Shown: positions 22,165 through 31,823 of the stretch, one piece after another
Numbering within the stretch: position 1 is the stretch's first letter
Layout of the letters: every line of letters starts with the position of its first letter
DNA from: Mycobacterium sp. ENV421
Lineage (GTDB): Bacteria > Actinomycetota > Actinomycetes > Mycobacteriales > Mycobacteriaceae
Length of the DNA stretch: 64,000 nucleotides
Assembly (NCBI RefSeq): GCF_002887815.1
Contig: NZ_PDHO01000002.1
Span: 1-64,000 of the forward strand
Direction: 5' to 3'
Position numbers and translations under genes: made by a program
The notes under the pieces: generated by a model
What the model was told of the DNA's origin: nothing
The model's database searches: none
Seen by the model: the letters and a program-made list of their open reading frames with translations, nothing else

Positions 22165-23979
22165 ATGTCCGCAGACGCGCAGCAGCTGGCCAGGTTGCAG
22201 AGTGACGTCGACGCGCTGCTCGCTCAGCTGGCCGATGCCGAGCTGCGATGGCAACCGTGGACCGACCCGGTTGCCGACGAGAACCGGTGCAGTGCAACAA
22301 ACCTGGTGCACTACTGGGCGATGCGGCAGGTCGACCTCCGTGATATCCAGCAGCAGCTGACCGCCGTGGGGCTCTCCTCGCTCGGCCGCAGCGAAGCACA
22401 CGTCCAGGCGACGCTGCGCCTGGTGTCGGCCGCGCTCGCCGCGATGCGCGGACAGGGCTGGACACCGAACGACCAGGTCTGCGTGGAGGTCGCCGAGGGC
22501 AGCCGCCTGCTCGAGCGCAACGCCACCGAGCTGCTGGGGCCCGCGGCCGAGGACCGCGCGGCCCGGATCATGGTCACCCTGCCCTCGGAGGCGGCCACCG
22601 ACCCCACCCTGTCCCGCACACTGATCGACTCCGGTATGCGGATCGCCCGGATCAACTGCGCCCACGACGACGCCGCCGCATGGAGAGCGATGGCGGCCAA
22701 CGTCCGCGCCGCCGCCGAGGCGGCCGGCCGGACCTGCCTGGTGGCGATGGACCTGGGCGGGCCCAAACTGCGCACCGGCCCGCTGCAGCCGGGACCCCGG
22801 GTTTTGCGCCTTCGGCCGACCCGCAACGACCAGGGTCAAGTGGTCGCCGCCGGGCGCGGCTGGCTGACCTCGGCGCGACGGCCGGCCCGCCCGCCGGAGC
22901 CGGATCTGGCCACCCTGCCGGTCAAAGCGGACTGGCTGGCCAACCGCGCCGAGGGCGATGAGCTGGTGCTGCGCGACACGCGCGGATCGAAGCGACGGCT
23001 GCTGCTGGCCGCCGCGGCGCCCGGCGGCTTCATCGTCACCACGGAGAAGACCACATATGTGGGCACCGGGACGGTACTCAAGGCCGGAAGGAAAGACTCC
23101 ACCAAGGTCGGTGAGTTACCCGCCGTCGAGCAGAGCCTGCGGCTGGCCGCGGGCGACGTCGTCCGGGTGACCCGCGACTGCACACCCGCACCGGTCGACG
23201 AGGGGCGCCCACCGCAGATCGGGTGCACGCTGCCCGAGGTGTTCGACACCGCCGAGGTGGGTGAACGCGTGTTCTTCGACGACGGGAAGCTCGGCGGCGT
23301 GGTGGTCGCGGTGACCGCCGACGCCCTCGACGTGCGCATCGAGCGCCCCGCACACGGGACGGCGAAGTTGCGGGCCGGCAAGGGAATCAACGTTCCCGAC
23401 ACCGACCTTCCGATCTCGGCACTGACCGACAAGGACATCGCGGACCTGGCGACGGTGGTCGAGCTGGCCGACTTCGTCGAGCTGTCGTTCGTCCGCGAAC
23501 CCGCCGACGTCATCCGCCTCTTCGACGAACTGGACCGTCTGGGTGACCGTGACCTCGGAGTGGTGCTCAAGATCGAAACCCGGCTGGCGTTCGAGCATCT
23601 GCCGCGGCTGCTGCTCACCGCGATGCGCCGACGCCGGGTCGGGGTGATGATCGCCCGCGGCGATCTGGCCGTCGAGGTGGGCTACGAACGGATGGCGGAG
23701 CTGCAGGAGGAGACGCTGTGTCTCTGTGAAGCCGCGCACCTGCCGGTGATCTGGGCGACCCAGGTGCTCGAGCAGCTCGCCACCACCGGCCTTCCGTCCC
23801 GGGCCGAAATCACCGATGCGGCAATGGCGGAACGCGCCGAGTGCGTGATGCTCAACAAGGGTCCCTACATCACCGACGCGGTCGTCACCCTCGACGATGT
23901 GCTGGGGCGGATGGCCGGCCACGAGCACAAGAAGAGTTCGTTGCTGCGCAGTCTGCACTCGTGGCGGGCCACCGACTGA
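22165..23979 (+). CDS. Pyruvate-kinase-like protein with N-terminal helical extension
   Basis: A 604-residue protein. Residues 1-130 are a helical region without clear relatives. The pyruvate kinase barrel follows: RIARINCAHDD, LVAMDLGGPKLRTG (about 192-205), a B-domain with insertion, ISALTDKDIADL, LKIETRLAFEHL (catalytic Lys, about 472), MIARGDLAVEVGYERM (about 496-511) and TGLPSRAEITDAAMAERAEC. The canonical C-terminal regulatory domain is missing, and the NxSH of the active site reads NCAH. The second-site replacements and the missing domain suggest a divergent kinase or a pyruvate-kinase relative with another role. The usual mycobacterial PykA would be elsewhere. Confidence 0.8.
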   Translation: MSADAQQLARLQSDVDALLAQLADAELRWQPWTDPVADENRCSATNLVHYWAMRQVDLRDIQQQLTAVGLSSLGRSEAHVQATLRLVSAALAAMRGQGWTPNDQVCVEVAEGSRLLERNATELLGPAAEDRAARIMVTLPSEAATDPTLSRTLIDSGMRIARINCAHDDAAAWRAMAANVRAAAEAAGRTCLVAMDLGGPKLRTGPLQPGPRVLRLRPTRNDQGQVVAAGRGWLTSARRPARPPEPDLATLPVKADWLANRAEGDELVLRDTRGSKRRLLLAAAAPGGFIVTTEKTTYVGTGTVLKAGRKDSTKVGELPAVEQSLRLAAGDVVRVTRDCTPAPVDEGRPPQIGCTLPEVFDTAEVGERVFFDDGKLGGVVVAVTADALDVRIERPAHGTAKLRAGKGINVPDTDLPISALTDKDIADLATVVELADFVELSFVREPADVIRLFDELDRLGDRDLGVVLKIETRLAFEHLPRLLLTAMRRRRVGVMIARGDLAVEVGYERMAELQEETLCLCEAAHLPVIWATQVLEQLATTGLPSRAEITDAAMAERAECVMLNKGPYITDAVVTLDDVLGRMAGHEHKKSSLLRSLHSWRATD

Positions 23980-23980
23980 G

Positions 23981-25333
23981 CTATCCGGGGTCGTGTCCGA
24001 GTTCGTGGGCCAGCGCGCCCTCGACCTCCGGCTGCCGGAACCGGTGGCCCAGCTCCGCCAGCTTGGCCGGCAGCACCCGCTGATTCGCCTCGGCCAGTTC
24101 CTGGGCGCCCTGCTTACCCAGCAGCAGCCGTGGGCCGAGCGACGGCACCGGCAAGACCGCCGGGCGATGCAGCGTCGCCGCGAGTGCCCTCGTATATGCC
24201 TTGTTGCGCAACGGATTCGGCGCGACCGCGTTGACCGGACCCACCATCGCCTCGTCGTAGACGGCGCGATAGTAGATGTCCAGCAGATCGTCCAGGCCGA
24301 TCCACGACAGCCACTGCTCGCCGCTGCCCAACCGGCCGCCGAGGCCGGCGGCGAACAGCGGGCGCATCAACCGCAGCGTGCCGCCCCGGGCAGCCTGCAC
24401 GATGCCGGTGCGCACGCAGACCGTCCGAACCCCCGCGGTCGCGGCGGGCTCAGTGGCGGCCTCCCAGTCGGCGACCACGTCGGCCAGGAAACCGTCACCG
24501 CGCGCACTGTCCTCGGACAGCTCGGCGTCGCCGCGGTCATACCCGTAGATCCCGATCGCCGAAGCACTGACGAAGGCGCTCACCCTCGCGCCGGCGGCCA
24601 ACTCGGCCAGCCTGCGGGTCGGCTCGATGCGGGAGTCGCGGATCGCGCGGCGATGCTCCTCGGTGAAGCGCCCGGCGATCGACTCGCCTGCCAAATGTAT
24701 GACGGCGTCCACCCCCGCGAGCAGATCTGGCGCGGGATCACTTGGCTCCCAACGCCTTTCGTCGGGTCGGACCGGGTCACGGCGGACCAGCCGGATCACC
24801 CGGTGCCCGCCGGTGGACAACAGGGCGGTGAGCGCGGTGCCGACCAGACCGGTGGACCCGGTGACGGCGACGGACAACTGGCCGGCGCCGGCCTGCCGGG
24901 CATCCCGGTGGGCGGCGAGGTCATCTGCCAGCTGCCGGTGCCGGTAGACGAACGTCGAGCGCAGCGCGGCACCGGGCACCGTGGTGTCCACCTCGTCGCG
25001 CATCTCGGTACGGCCCGCACCGGCGTCGGCGAACGTGTGCGTGTGCCGCCACCATCCGATGATCCGCGGCGGCAGTGTCATCAGCCCGTCCGAGGACAGC
25101 ACGTCGACGAACTGATGTGGCGGGTCGTAGCCGGAGGGGTCGTGCCGGGCCACCCAGCGCAGACCGCCGGGCAGACCCAGGACCGCCCGGCCGTCGGCCA
25201 GCGATTCGGTTTCGGCGATGACCTGCATCGGCTGCCAGGGCGGAACCAGCCGCCGCATCGCGCCGGGCCGGGTGTGCCAGGCGAAGACCTCGTCAACAGG
25301 GTGGTCGACGATGCTCGAGTAGTGGATGCCCAT
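23981..25333 (-). CDS. SRPBCC + TIGR01777-type NAD(P)-epimerase fusion (Rv2216-like)
   Basis: A 450-residue two-domain protein. Residues 1-145 are a START/SRPBCC lipid- or ligand-binding domain (HYSSIVDHPVDEVFAWHTRP at the start). Residues about 150-450 are an extended SDR of the TIGR01777 (YfcH/SULA) family: VAVTGSTGLVGTALTALL is the NAD(P) loop, then VIHLAGESIAGRFTEEHR and FVSASAIGIYGYDRG with the active-site Tyr. The domain order matches M. tuberculosis Rv2216. It may modify a bound hydrophobic ligand, but the reaction is unknown. Start ATG follows AAAAGGGAGCC. Its stop is 1 bp from the stop of the convergent pyruvate-kinase-like gene. Confidence 0.88.
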   Translation of the reverse strand: MGIHYSSIVDHPVDEVFAWHTRPGAMRRLVPPWQPMQVIAETESLADGRAVLGLPGGLRWVARHDPSGYDPPHQFVDVLSSDGLMTLPPRIIGWWRHTHTFADAGAGRTEMRDEVDTTVPGAALRSTFVYRHRQLADDLAAHRDARQAGAGQLSVAVTGSTGLVGTALTALLSTGGHRVIRLVRRDPVRPDERRWEPSDPAPDLLAGVDAVIHLAGESIAGRFTEEHRRAIRDSRIEPTRRLAELAAGARVSAFVSASAIGIYGYDRGDAELSEDSARGDGFLADVVADWEAATEPAATAGVRTVCVRTGIVQAARGGTLRLMRPLFAAGLGGRLGSGEQWLSWIGLDDLLDIYYRAVYDEAMVGPVNAVAPNPLRNKAYTRALAATLHRPAVLPVPSLGPRLLLGKQGAQELAEANQRVLPAKLAELGHRFRQPEVEGALAHELGHDPG

Positions 25334-25395
25334 GGCTCCCTTTTACCCGTGTGGACACCCGATTGACCGGGCGCCCCGCAGGGGTCACGAAAAGG

Positions 25396-25851
25396 TCAGC
25401 GTGACCCGGACTCGCCGGACTTCTGCTCGTCGGGCTCGTCCGCGACCGGTTCGGTCTCGCCCTCGGATGCGGCTTCATCGGCGGCTTCGTCTGGCTCGTC
25501 GGGGGCGTCCTCGACAGTTTCCGGCTCCGTCGCCGCCGGCGTCTCGTCGTCGGGGTAGTCGGCGTCGAACGTCGAATAGGTCGTGTCGACCGTCTCGTCC
25601 GTTTCCGAGTAGGCGGTGGTCTCGGCGGTCGCCGAGGACTCCACCGACTCGTCGGAGGTCGTCACGGTCGCCGGCTCCACCTCATCGATGCGACGCTGCT
25701 GGCGCTCCCGGATCGCGTCGACGATCAGCAGGATCACTCCGACGACGCTGGCCGCGATACACACCCATGCGACCAGCTCATTGCTGGTGACAACCGCGGT
25801 GACCAGGGCCGCGAGGCCGATCACCGCCAGCACCAGCGCAACGATCAGCAT
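25396..25851 (-). CDS. Membrane protein with long acidic tail (Rv2144c-like)
   Basis: A 151-residue protein. Two hydrophobic helices (MLIVALVLAVIGLAALVTAV and about residues 27-45) form a hairpin ending in DAIRERQQRR. The remaining 100 residues are an intrinsically disordered cytoplasmic tail rich in Glu, Asp, Thr and Ser. The position next to wag31 matches Rv2144c of M. tuberculosis. An acidic tail next to the polar scaffold gene makes a role in polar growth or a Ser/Thr-kinase substrate conceivable, but no function is established. The tail sequence varies greatly and is useful only as a positional marker. Confidence 0.75.
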   Translation of the reverse strand: MLIVALVLAVIGLAALVTAVVTSNELVAWVCIAASVVGVILLIVDAIRERQQRRIDEVEPATVTTSDESVESSATAETTAYSETDETVDTTYSTFDADYPDDETPAATEPETVEDAPDEPDEAADEAASEGETEPVADEPDEQKSGESGSR

Positions 25852-25877
25852 CGATCAACCTCCAGCGCGCGCAGCGC

Positions 25878-26702
25878 TCAGTTGTTGCCCCGGTTGAACT
25901 GGTTGAACCCACCGCCGTCGCTGGCAGCACCGGAATCCACCGGTGCGGCCGAGCCACGCTGTCCGAGCTCCTCGAGCTGGGACTCCAGATAGGTCTTGAG
26001 CCGGGTGCGGTATTCGCGCTCGAACGTCCGCAGCTGCTCCAGCCGTCCCTCGAGGACAGTCCGCTGCTGGTTGATCGTGCCCATGATCTCGGTGTGCTTG
26101 CGCTCGGCGTCGGCCTGCAAGGCGTCGGCCTTCTCCTGCGCCTGCCGCAGCTGGGTCTCCGACCGGTTCTGCGCATCGCTGAGCAGTGCTTCGGCGCGCT
26201 GCTTGGCGTCGGCGACCGTGGTCTCCGCGGTGTGGCGGGCCTCCGACAGGATCTGGTCGGCATTGCTGCGCGCATCGGCGAGCAGCTTGTCGGCCTCGGC
26301 CTTGGCCGTGCCGGTGAGCCGGTCGGCGGTGTCCTGGGCCAGTGCCAGCACCCGAGCGGCCTTGATGGCCTGCTCCTCGCTGGCGGCCGGGCTCGGCGCC
26401 GGCGCAGGGGCGGGAGCCGCCTGCGGCGCGGGGGCCGGGGCGGGCTCGGGCTCCGGCTCGGGCTGATACATCGGGATGGCCTGCGTCGGCTGCGGAACCG
26501 CTCCGCCGGAGCGGGTGGCGGACAACTCCTGGTCGAGCTCGGCGACCCGCTGGCGCAGATCCGAGTTCTCCTCGATGAGCCTGGTCAGCTCGTTCTCTAC
26601 CAGGTCGAGGAAGGCGTCGACCTCGTCCTCGTTGTAGCCTCGCTTGCCGATGGGCGGCTTGCTGAACGCCACATTGTGCACGTCGGCCGGTGTAAGTGGC
26701 AT
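25878..26702 (-). CDS. wag31: DivIVA/Wag31 polar growth scaffold
   Basis: A 274-residue coiled-coil protein that gathers at negatively curved membrane and directs polar peptidoglycan synthesis in mycobacteria. The N-terminal lipid-binding domain ([20 protein letters not shown], about residues 1-60) is conserved. Thr73 (PTQAIP), the residue phosphorylated by PknA/PknB in M. tuberculosis, is retained. A Pro/Ala-rich linker (about 81-110) precedes a long coiled coil (about 115-250). The start is placed at the second of two adjacent ATGs because the family begins MPLTP. GAGGGGG lies just upstream. The first of the minus-strand division genes in this direction is yggT. Confidence 0.95.
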   Translation of the reverse strand: MPLTPADVHNVAFSKPPIGKRGYNEDEVDAFLDLVENELTRLIEENSDLRQRVAELDQELSATRSGGAVPQPTQAIPMYQPEPEPEPAPAPAPQAAPAPAPAPSPAASEEQAIKAARVLALAQDTADRLTGTAKAEADKLLADARSNADQILSEARHTAETTVADAKQRAEALLSDAQNRSETQLRQAQEKADALQADAERKHTEIMGTINQQRTVLEGRLEQLRTFEREYRTRLKTYLESQLEELGQRGSAAPVDSGAASDGGGFNQFNRGNN

Positions 26703-26907
26703 CATCTGCCCCCTCGGGTCTGAACGGTTGAACGGGTGCAAAGTCTAGAACGTGTCGAACGTTCGTCGGTCCGTACTGTAACTGGCGTCCATCCTGTCAC
26801 ACCAGAACCGCCGGTTGCCTAATTAAGAGCTAATTTCAATTTTCTGCATACCGCTTCCACGGCGTGGCTAATCGCATTTCGCGGCCCGATGGGGTAGCTT
26901 GCCGCCC

Positions 26908-27198
26908 TCAGGCGGCTGCCCCGAATGCCAGCTGCATTCCGATGAACGCGAGCAGCAGCAGCACCATGATGGACAGGTCGAACCGGACCGCGCCGATGGT
27001 CAGCTGCGGGATAAGCCGACGTAATAGCTTCACCGGTGGGTCGGTGACCGTCATGATCACTTCGAGGATCACCACGGTGAGCCCTCGCGGATGCCAATCC
27101 CGGCTGAACGACCGGATGAACTCGACGACGACCCGGGCGATCAACAGCAGCCAGAACACGAACAGCGCGAAGCCAAGGATTTCGAAGAACAGCGACAA
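26908..27198 (-). CDS. YggT-family membrane protein (Rv2146c-like)
   Basis: A 96-residue protein with two YggT-type hydrophobic segments: LFFEILGFALFVFWLLLIAR (about residues 2-21) and a C-terminal one (about 72-92). The intervening RVVVEFIRSFSRDWHP and DPPVKLLRRLIPQLTIG are the family's conserved loop, with a DPP-x2-LLRR signature. It is found in most actinobacterial dcw clusters between sepF and wag31 and is associated with cell division or membrane-protein organisation. It lies 125 bp after sepF and 205 bp before wag31, so it may have its own promoter as well. Confidence 0.9.
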   Translation of the reverse strand: MSLFFEILGFALFVFWLLLIARVVVEFIRSFSRDWHPRGLTVVILEVIMTVTDPPVKLLRRLIPQLTIGAVRFDLSIMVLLLLAFIGMQLAFGAAA

Positions 27199-27322
27199 CT
27201 AGAGCCGGTCCTTAATCAACAGCGGATGTGACATTGCCGACATCGCTGGTTTGAGGCCAGCGCGACGCAGTCAGCCTACCTAAGACCTACGGTGCTCCGA
27301 GACGTCGGACCACCGCCGTCGA

Positions 27323-28006
27323 TCACTGGTAGCTGTAGAAACCCGCCTCGGCGATCCGCCGGCGCTCCTCGGCGCTGACGTCGACGTCGGCCGGCGACAG
27401 CAGGAACACCTTGGTTGCCACCTTGTCGAACGACCCGCGCAGGGCGAAGGCCAGACCGGCGGCGAAGTCGACCAGCCGCTTGGCGTCGGCGTTGTCCATC
27501 GAGACCAGGTCCATGATCACCGGCTGGCCGTCGCGGAAACGCTCGCCGATGGTGCGGGCCTCGCTGTAGTCCTTGGGGCGCAGGGTGGTGATCTTCGACA
27601 GCGGGCTGCCGGCTTCGAACAGTTCGGCCATCCGGCGCGGGTCCATCGCCAGTGCGCCGCGGGTCGAACCGCGCAGCGAGCCGAACCGCGACGAGCGCGG
27701 CATGTCGTGGGGGTGGGGCTCGAACTCGCGCGGACGGAAGCGCGGCTCGTCGCCGTACTGGGCGCGGAAGCCACCGGTCGGCGCGTAGTCGGCCTCGCGC
27801 GGGTCCCGGAGATCGTCATACTCGCGACCCATCCGCGGGTCGCGGTCGTCGAAGCGGCCGGGGCGCTCGTACTCGTCGTCCGCGAAGCGCTCACGGCGGG
27901 CGTAACCGCGGTGAGCGCCGCGGTCGTCGTCGTCGTAGTACTCGTCGTCATAGTCGTCCATCGGGGCCATACCGAAGTAAGCCTTGACCTTGTGGAGAGT
28001 GCTCAT
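27323..28006 (-). CDS. sepF: SepF cell-division protein
   Basis: A 227-residue membrane-associated FtsZ anchor. The N-terminal amphipathic helix ([13 protein letters not shown]) binds membrane. Residues about 15-115 are a disordered linker extremely rich in Asp, Tyr, Arg and Glu. The conserved C-terminal SepF core (about 135-227) contains [48 protein letters not shown] and [12 protein letters not shown], which bind FtsZ and polymerise. Mycobacteria lack FtsA and ZipA, so SepF is the main FtsZ tether. It lies 65 bp downstream of yggS in the usual order. Confidence 0.95.
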   Translation of the reverse strand: MSTLHKVKAYFGMAPMDDYDDEYYDDDDRGAHRGYARRERFADDEYERPGRFDDRDPRMGREYDDLRDPREADYAPTGGFRAQYGDEPRFRPREFEPHPHDMPRSSRFGSLRGSTRGALAMDPRRMAELFEAGSPLSKITTLRPKDYSEARTIGERFRDGQPVIMDLVSMDNADAKRLVDFAAGLAFALRGSFDKVATKVFLLSPADVDVSAEERRRIAEAGFYSYQ

Positions 28007-28070
28007 CGCTGGACCCTTCTGAAAGCGTGAAGTGCGGTGTCTGTGATGAAGATGTGACTGGAGTGACTAC

Positions 28071-28817
28071 TCAGGGAGACGTTAGAGGACGTTGTCCCAT
28101 AAGCGCGGTTCCGACACGCACACACGTAGATCCGTGTCGCACCGCCGCCTCCAGGTCGCCCGACATCCCCGCCGACAACGCTGTCGCACCAGGGTGATTG
28201 CGCAATATCCGGCGGTGTTCGTCGGCCAGCGCCGCGAATGCCGCGTCGGGATCGGCACCCAGCGGCGGGACGGCCATCAGCCCGGCCAGCCGCAGCGCGC
28301 CCGCCTCGGCGACCAGGGCGCACAGCTCGTCGACGGCGCCCGGATCGCCGATGTCCACACCGCCGCGTGAGGTGTCACCGTCGAGGCTGATCTGGACGAA
28401 CACGTTGATCGGTGCACTCCGCACGCCCTGCTCGATAGCCAGCGCGGCACCGCGGTCCAGCGCCGCGGCCACCTTGCCCGTACTCAGCGAGTGGACCGTA
28501 TCCGCCCACGCCGCAATCGCTTTGGCCTTGTTGCGTTGGATCTGACCGACCATGTGCCAGCGCAGGTCACCGGCACCGGTGAGATCGGCCACCTCGGCGA
28601 TCTTCGCCGAGGCCTCCTGTTCGCGGGATTCACCGAACACCCGGCAACCCAGCCGCCACAGGATGGCGACGTCGGTCGCCGGGAAGAACTTGGTGATCGG
28701 CAGCAGGTCGATCTCGGCGACGTCGCGGCCGGCGTCGCGCGCGGCCGCCGCGAGCCGGTCGGTCAGTGCGGCCAGGGCGGTGGCCAGTTCGGCCTCCCGG
28801 TCGGTGGGGCTCGTCAT
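28071..28817 (-). CDS. YggS/YBL036C-family PLP homeostasis protein
   Basis: A 248-residue PLP-binding protein with a single TIM barrel, related to the N-terminal domain of alanine racemase. The PLP lysine is in LLPITKFFPA (about residue 46). GESREQEASAKI and LRWHMVGQIQRNKAKAI are family blocks. SAGMSGDLEAAVRHGSTCVR (about 214-233) binds the phosphate. It maintains PLP balance rather than catalysing racemisation. ATG at 28817 overlaps the pgeF stop by 4 bp, so the upstream in-frame ATG was not chosen. The conserved location in the division cluster matches Rv2148c. Confidence 0.93.
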   Translation of the reverse strand: MTSPTDREAELATALAALTDRLAAAARDAGRDVAEIDLLPITKFFPATDVAILWRLGCRVFGESREQEASAKIAEVADLTGAGDLRWHMVGQIQRNKAKAIAAWADTVHSLSTGKVAAALDRGAALAIEQGVRSAPINVFVQISLDGDTSRGGVDIGDPGAVDELCALVAEAGALRLAGLMAVPPLGADPDAAFAALADEHRRILRNHPGATALSAGMSGDLEAAVRHGSTCVRVGTALMGQRPLTSP

Positions 28818-29518
28818 TCCATCCACACCAAACACGCCAGGCGACCGGTCGGGGCGTCGCGGCGGTGGCTGAACAATCTGGTGTCGGCCACCGTGCAGCG
28901 CGGGTCCGCGTCGATGGCCTTCACCCCGGCGTTCCGCAATTGCCGGGCGATTCCGGCCCGCAGATCCAGTCCCGGGGTGCCTTTCGCGGTCCGGGTCCGG
29001 CTGCCCGGCAGCCGCGCTTCGACATCGGCGGCCATCTGTTCGGGCACCTCATAGTTGGCGCCGCTGACGGCCGGGCCGAGCAGCACCGAGATGTCGTGCG
29101 CGTGCGCACCGTTGGCCAGCATGGTGTCCAGGGTTCGCAGCACCACACCGTCGGCGGCGCCGACCCGCCCGGCGTGGACGGCGGCGACCACCCCGGCGCG
29201 GGCGTCGGACATCAGCACGGGCACGCAGTCCGCGGTCACCACGGCCAGGGCGAGCCCGGGCGTCGTCGTCACCAGCGCGTCGGTGTCGTCGACGGCGTCG
29301 GCACGCGGACCGTCGACCACGGCGACGTGATCACTGTGGGTCTGGTTCATCCACACGATGTGGTCCTCGGGCAGCCCGATCGCGGCGGCCAGCCGTGTCC
29401 GGTTGGCCGCAACCGCTTTCGGGTCGTCGCCGACGTGGTCACCGAGATTGAAGGTGTCGAACGGTCGGACCGAGACACCACCGGCACGGGTGGTGGTCAC
29501 GCGACGGATGACTGTCAC
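28814..29518 (-). CDS. pgeF: Peptidoglycan editing factor PgeF (laccase-domain YfiH)
   Basis: A 234-residue laccase-like (multicopper-polyphenol-oxidase fold) cytosolic protein. In E. coli the homologue removes wrongly incorporated L-Ser from UDP-MurNAc-peptides. The zinc ligands are His61 region NQTHSDHV, Cys in TADCVPVLM (about residue 98) and His in VAAVHAGRVG (about 115), the complete HCH set. RTRTAKGTPGLDLRAGI and LFSHRRD are family blocks. In the neighbourhood of ftsZ and the mur genes it probably polishes precursors in the cytoplasm. It begins 30 bp after the ftsZ stop. Confidence 0.93.
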   Translation of the reverse strand: MTVIRRVTTTRAGGVSVRPFDTFNLGDHVGDDPKAVAANRTRLAAAIGLPEDHIVWMNQTHSDHVAVVDGPRADAVDDTDALVTTTPGLALAVVTADCVPVLMSDARAGVVAAVHAGRVGAADGVVLRTLDTMLANGAHAHDISVLLGPAVSGANYEVPEQMAADVEARLPGSRTRTAKGTPGLDLRAGIARQLRNAGVKAIDADPRCTVADTRLFSHRRDAPTGRLACLVWME

Positions 29519-29548
29519 AAACCCAGTATTGCGGCAGTGCGGAAAGCG

Positions 29549-30715
29549 TCAGTGCCGCATGAACGGCGGCACGTCGACGTCGTCGTCGGAGATTCCGCCG
29601 TCGTCGCCGCCACCGATGCTCACCGTCGCACCGTTGGTGTGCACCGGCACGCTCGCGGCGTCGATCGGGTCGAACAGCGACGAGCTGAGCTTGCCTGCCG
29701 CACCGGGCGCGATGGGCTGCGCTCCGGTGGCGGCCCCGGCCGCCCCGACGACCGGCTTGCGGCTCGGGCCGGCGGAGTCGAACCCGGCGGCGATGACCGT
29801 GACCCGGACCTCGTCGCCGAGCGAGTCGTCGATCACGGTGCCGAAGATGATGTTGGCATCCTGGTGCGCGGCGTCCTGCACCAGTGAGGCGGCCTCGTTG
29901 ATCTCGAAGAGGCCGAGGTCGCTGCCGCCGGCCACCGACAGCAGCACGCCCTGCGCACCTTCCATCGAGGCTTCCAGCAGCGGCGAGTTGATCGCGATCT
30001 CGGCGGCCTTGAGCGCGCGGCCGTCACCGCGGGCCGAGCCGATACCCATCAGGGCGGTGCCCGCACCGCTCATGACGCCCTTGACGTCGGCGAAGTCGAC
30101 GTTGATCAGACCCGGGGTGGTGATCAGGTCGGTGATGCCCTGCACGCCGTTGAGGAGCACTTCGTCGGCGCTGCGGAAGGCATCCATCAGCGAGACCTGG
30201 GCGTCGCCCATCTGCAGCAGCCGGTCGTTGGGGATGACGATCAGGGTGTCGCAGCTCTCGCGCAGCGCCTGGATGCCGTTCTCGGCCTGGTTGGAGCGGC
30301 GCTTGCCCTCGAAGGAGAACGGCCGCGTCACCACACCGACGGTCAGCGCGCCGAGCTTGCGGGCGATGTTGGCCACCACGGGTGCGCCACCGGTGCCGGT
30401 GCCACCCCCCTCGCCGGCGGTGACGAAGACCATGTCGGCGCCGCGCAGCAGCTCCTCGATCTCGTCCTTGGCGTCCTCGGCGGCCTTGCGGCCGACCTCG
30501 GGGTCGGCGCCGGCGCCGAGACCGCGGGTGGAGTCGCGGCCGACGTCGAGCTTGACGTCGGCGTCGCTCATCAACAGCGCCTGGGCGTCGGTGTTGATCG
30601 CGATGAACTCCACGCCCTTGAGTCCCTGCTCGATCATGCGGTTGACGGCGTTGACGCCGCCGCCGCCAATGCCAACGACCTTGATGACGGCGAGGTAGTT
30701 ATGCGGGGGGGTCAT
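29549..30715 (-). CDS. ftsZ: Cell-division GTPase FtsZ
   Basis: A 388-residue tubulin homologue that forms the Z-ring. The GTP-binding signature [15 protein letters not shown] is intact at about residues 101-115. [15 protein letters not shown] begins the domain. The synergy-loop region [20 protein letters not shown] activates hydrolysis of the neighbouring subunit. Residues about 320-375 form a variable linker, and the end [11 protein letters not shown] is the conserved tail that binds SepF, FtsW and others. The start at 30715 ([10 protein letters not shown]) is conserved in the genus. A 187-bp gap to ftsQ probably holds its own promoters. Confidence 0.97.
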   Translation of the reverse strand: MTPPHNYLAVIKVVGIGGGGVNAVNRMIEQGLKGVEFIAINTDAQALLMSDADVKLDVGRDSTRGLGAGADPEVGRKAAEDAKDEIEELLRGADMVFVTAGEGGGTGTGGAPVVANIARKLGALTVGVVTRPFSFEGKRRSNQAENGIQALRESCDTLIVIPNDRLLQMGDAQVSLMDAFRSADEVLLNGVQGITDLITTPGLINVDFADVKGVMSGAGTALMGIGSARGDGRALKAAEIAINSPLLEASMEGAQGVLLSVAGGSDLGLFEINEAASLVQDAAHQDANIIFGTVIDDSLGDEVRVTVIAAGFDSAGPSRKPVVGAAGAATGAQPIAPGAAGKLSSSLFDPIDAASVPVHTNGATVSIGGGDDGGISDDDVDVPPFMRH

Positions 30716-30902
30716 CGTCTGTCTTCCTCCCAGGTGGGGATCGGGTCTTCGGCCCTTCCGGCAAACCCTCAACCTCAACCAGAGGCTTAGAGTTATGTCA
30801 AGTAGTGCCGTGCAACCAGAACGGTATGGCCGGTGGTGCCCGGATGTGGGAGGCGCGCCGGGGTGTCGCCGGCGAATTTCCTCACCGGCCTGCGCCGACC
30901 GG

Positions 30903-31823
30903 CTACTTGACCGTCGGCAGATCCGGGCTCGACACGTCGTACACCTTGCCCGGCTGGGTCAGCAGCGCGGCCAGCTTCTCCGCCTTCTCCTCGGTGCGGT
31001 CCGTCGTCCCCCACACCACCGTGCGCCCGTCGGTCAGCGTCAGCGTCACCGACGCCACCGACGGCGCGGCGACCCGGCTGACCTGACCCACCACCTCCGG
31101 GCGCAGCGCCGTCATCACCTCCAGCGCGGCCCGCGTCGGCGGATCGCTCGGGCCGGGCTTGTCGACGTCGATGTAGGGCAGGCCGGGCGGCGGCGGCGCC
31201 GTCGCGAAATCCACGCCGTCCTTGTCGAACAGGTGCGGACCGTCGGGATAGTCCTTCACCACGATCGGGATTCGCTCGACGATCGTGATGCGCAACGTCG
31301 ACGGATACTCGCGCTGGACCCGTGCGCTGGCCACCCGCCGGATGCCGGCCACCCGATCGGCCACCTGGTCGGTGTTGATCTGCAGCAGCGGCGTTCCCAG
31401 CTGGACCTTCGCCGCGTCGACGACCTCCTCGCGGGTCACCGCACCGATCCCGGTGATCACCAGCGAGCGGGCCGACATGACCGGAGTGAAATAGAGGATC
31501 AATCCCAGCCCGACACTGATGATCGCCAGAACGATCAGCCAGATGAACAGCCGCAGACCGCGAACGGTCCCCTTGCCCACAGCTTTCGGCACTTCGGTGG
31601 CCTCGCCGCGAACCCGGCGCTTGGCCTCCCGGCGAGCCTCTTCGATCGCGGTGGCCCGGATCTGCGCGGCGCGGCGCTCGGCACGCTCGCGACGTTCCCG
31701 CATGCGGGGGCCTTCTTTTGCGTCGCCGAGATCGACGTTTTGCTCGTCTTCACTCGCACTTTCGCTGCCATCTGTCGGTTTGGGCAGAATGGGGGCGTCT
31801 TCGCCCGCCTCGGGATCGCTCAT
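30903..31823 (-). CDS. ftsQ: Cell-division protein FtsQ
   Basis: A 306-residue bitopic membrane protein. The acidic/basic cytoplasmic N-terminal part (about residues 1-100, with [19 protein letters not shown]) is followed by one helix (about 102-125, [20 protein letters not shown]). The POTRA domain (about 133-203) includes [20 protein letters not shown] and [10 protein letters not shown]. The beta-rich FtsQ domain follows ([19 protein letters not shown]). It bridges FtsW/PbpB and FtsL-like proteins at the septum. Its start overlaps the murC stop by 4 bp. Confidence 0.93.
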   Translation of the reverse strand: MSDPEAGEDAPILPKPTDGSESASEDEQNVDLGDAKEGPRMRERRERAERRAAQIRATAIEEARREAKRRVRGEATEVPKAVGKGTVRGLRLFIWLIVLAIISVGLGLILYFTPVMSARSLVITGIGAVTREEVVDAAKVQLGTPLLQINTDQVADRVAGIRRVASARVQREYPSTLRITIVERIPIVVKDYPDGPHLFDKDGVDFATAPPPPGLPYIDVDKPGPSDPPTRAALEVMTALRPEVVGQVSRVAAPSVASVTLTLTDGRTVVWGTTDRTEEKAEKLAALLTQPGKVYDVSSPDLPTVK

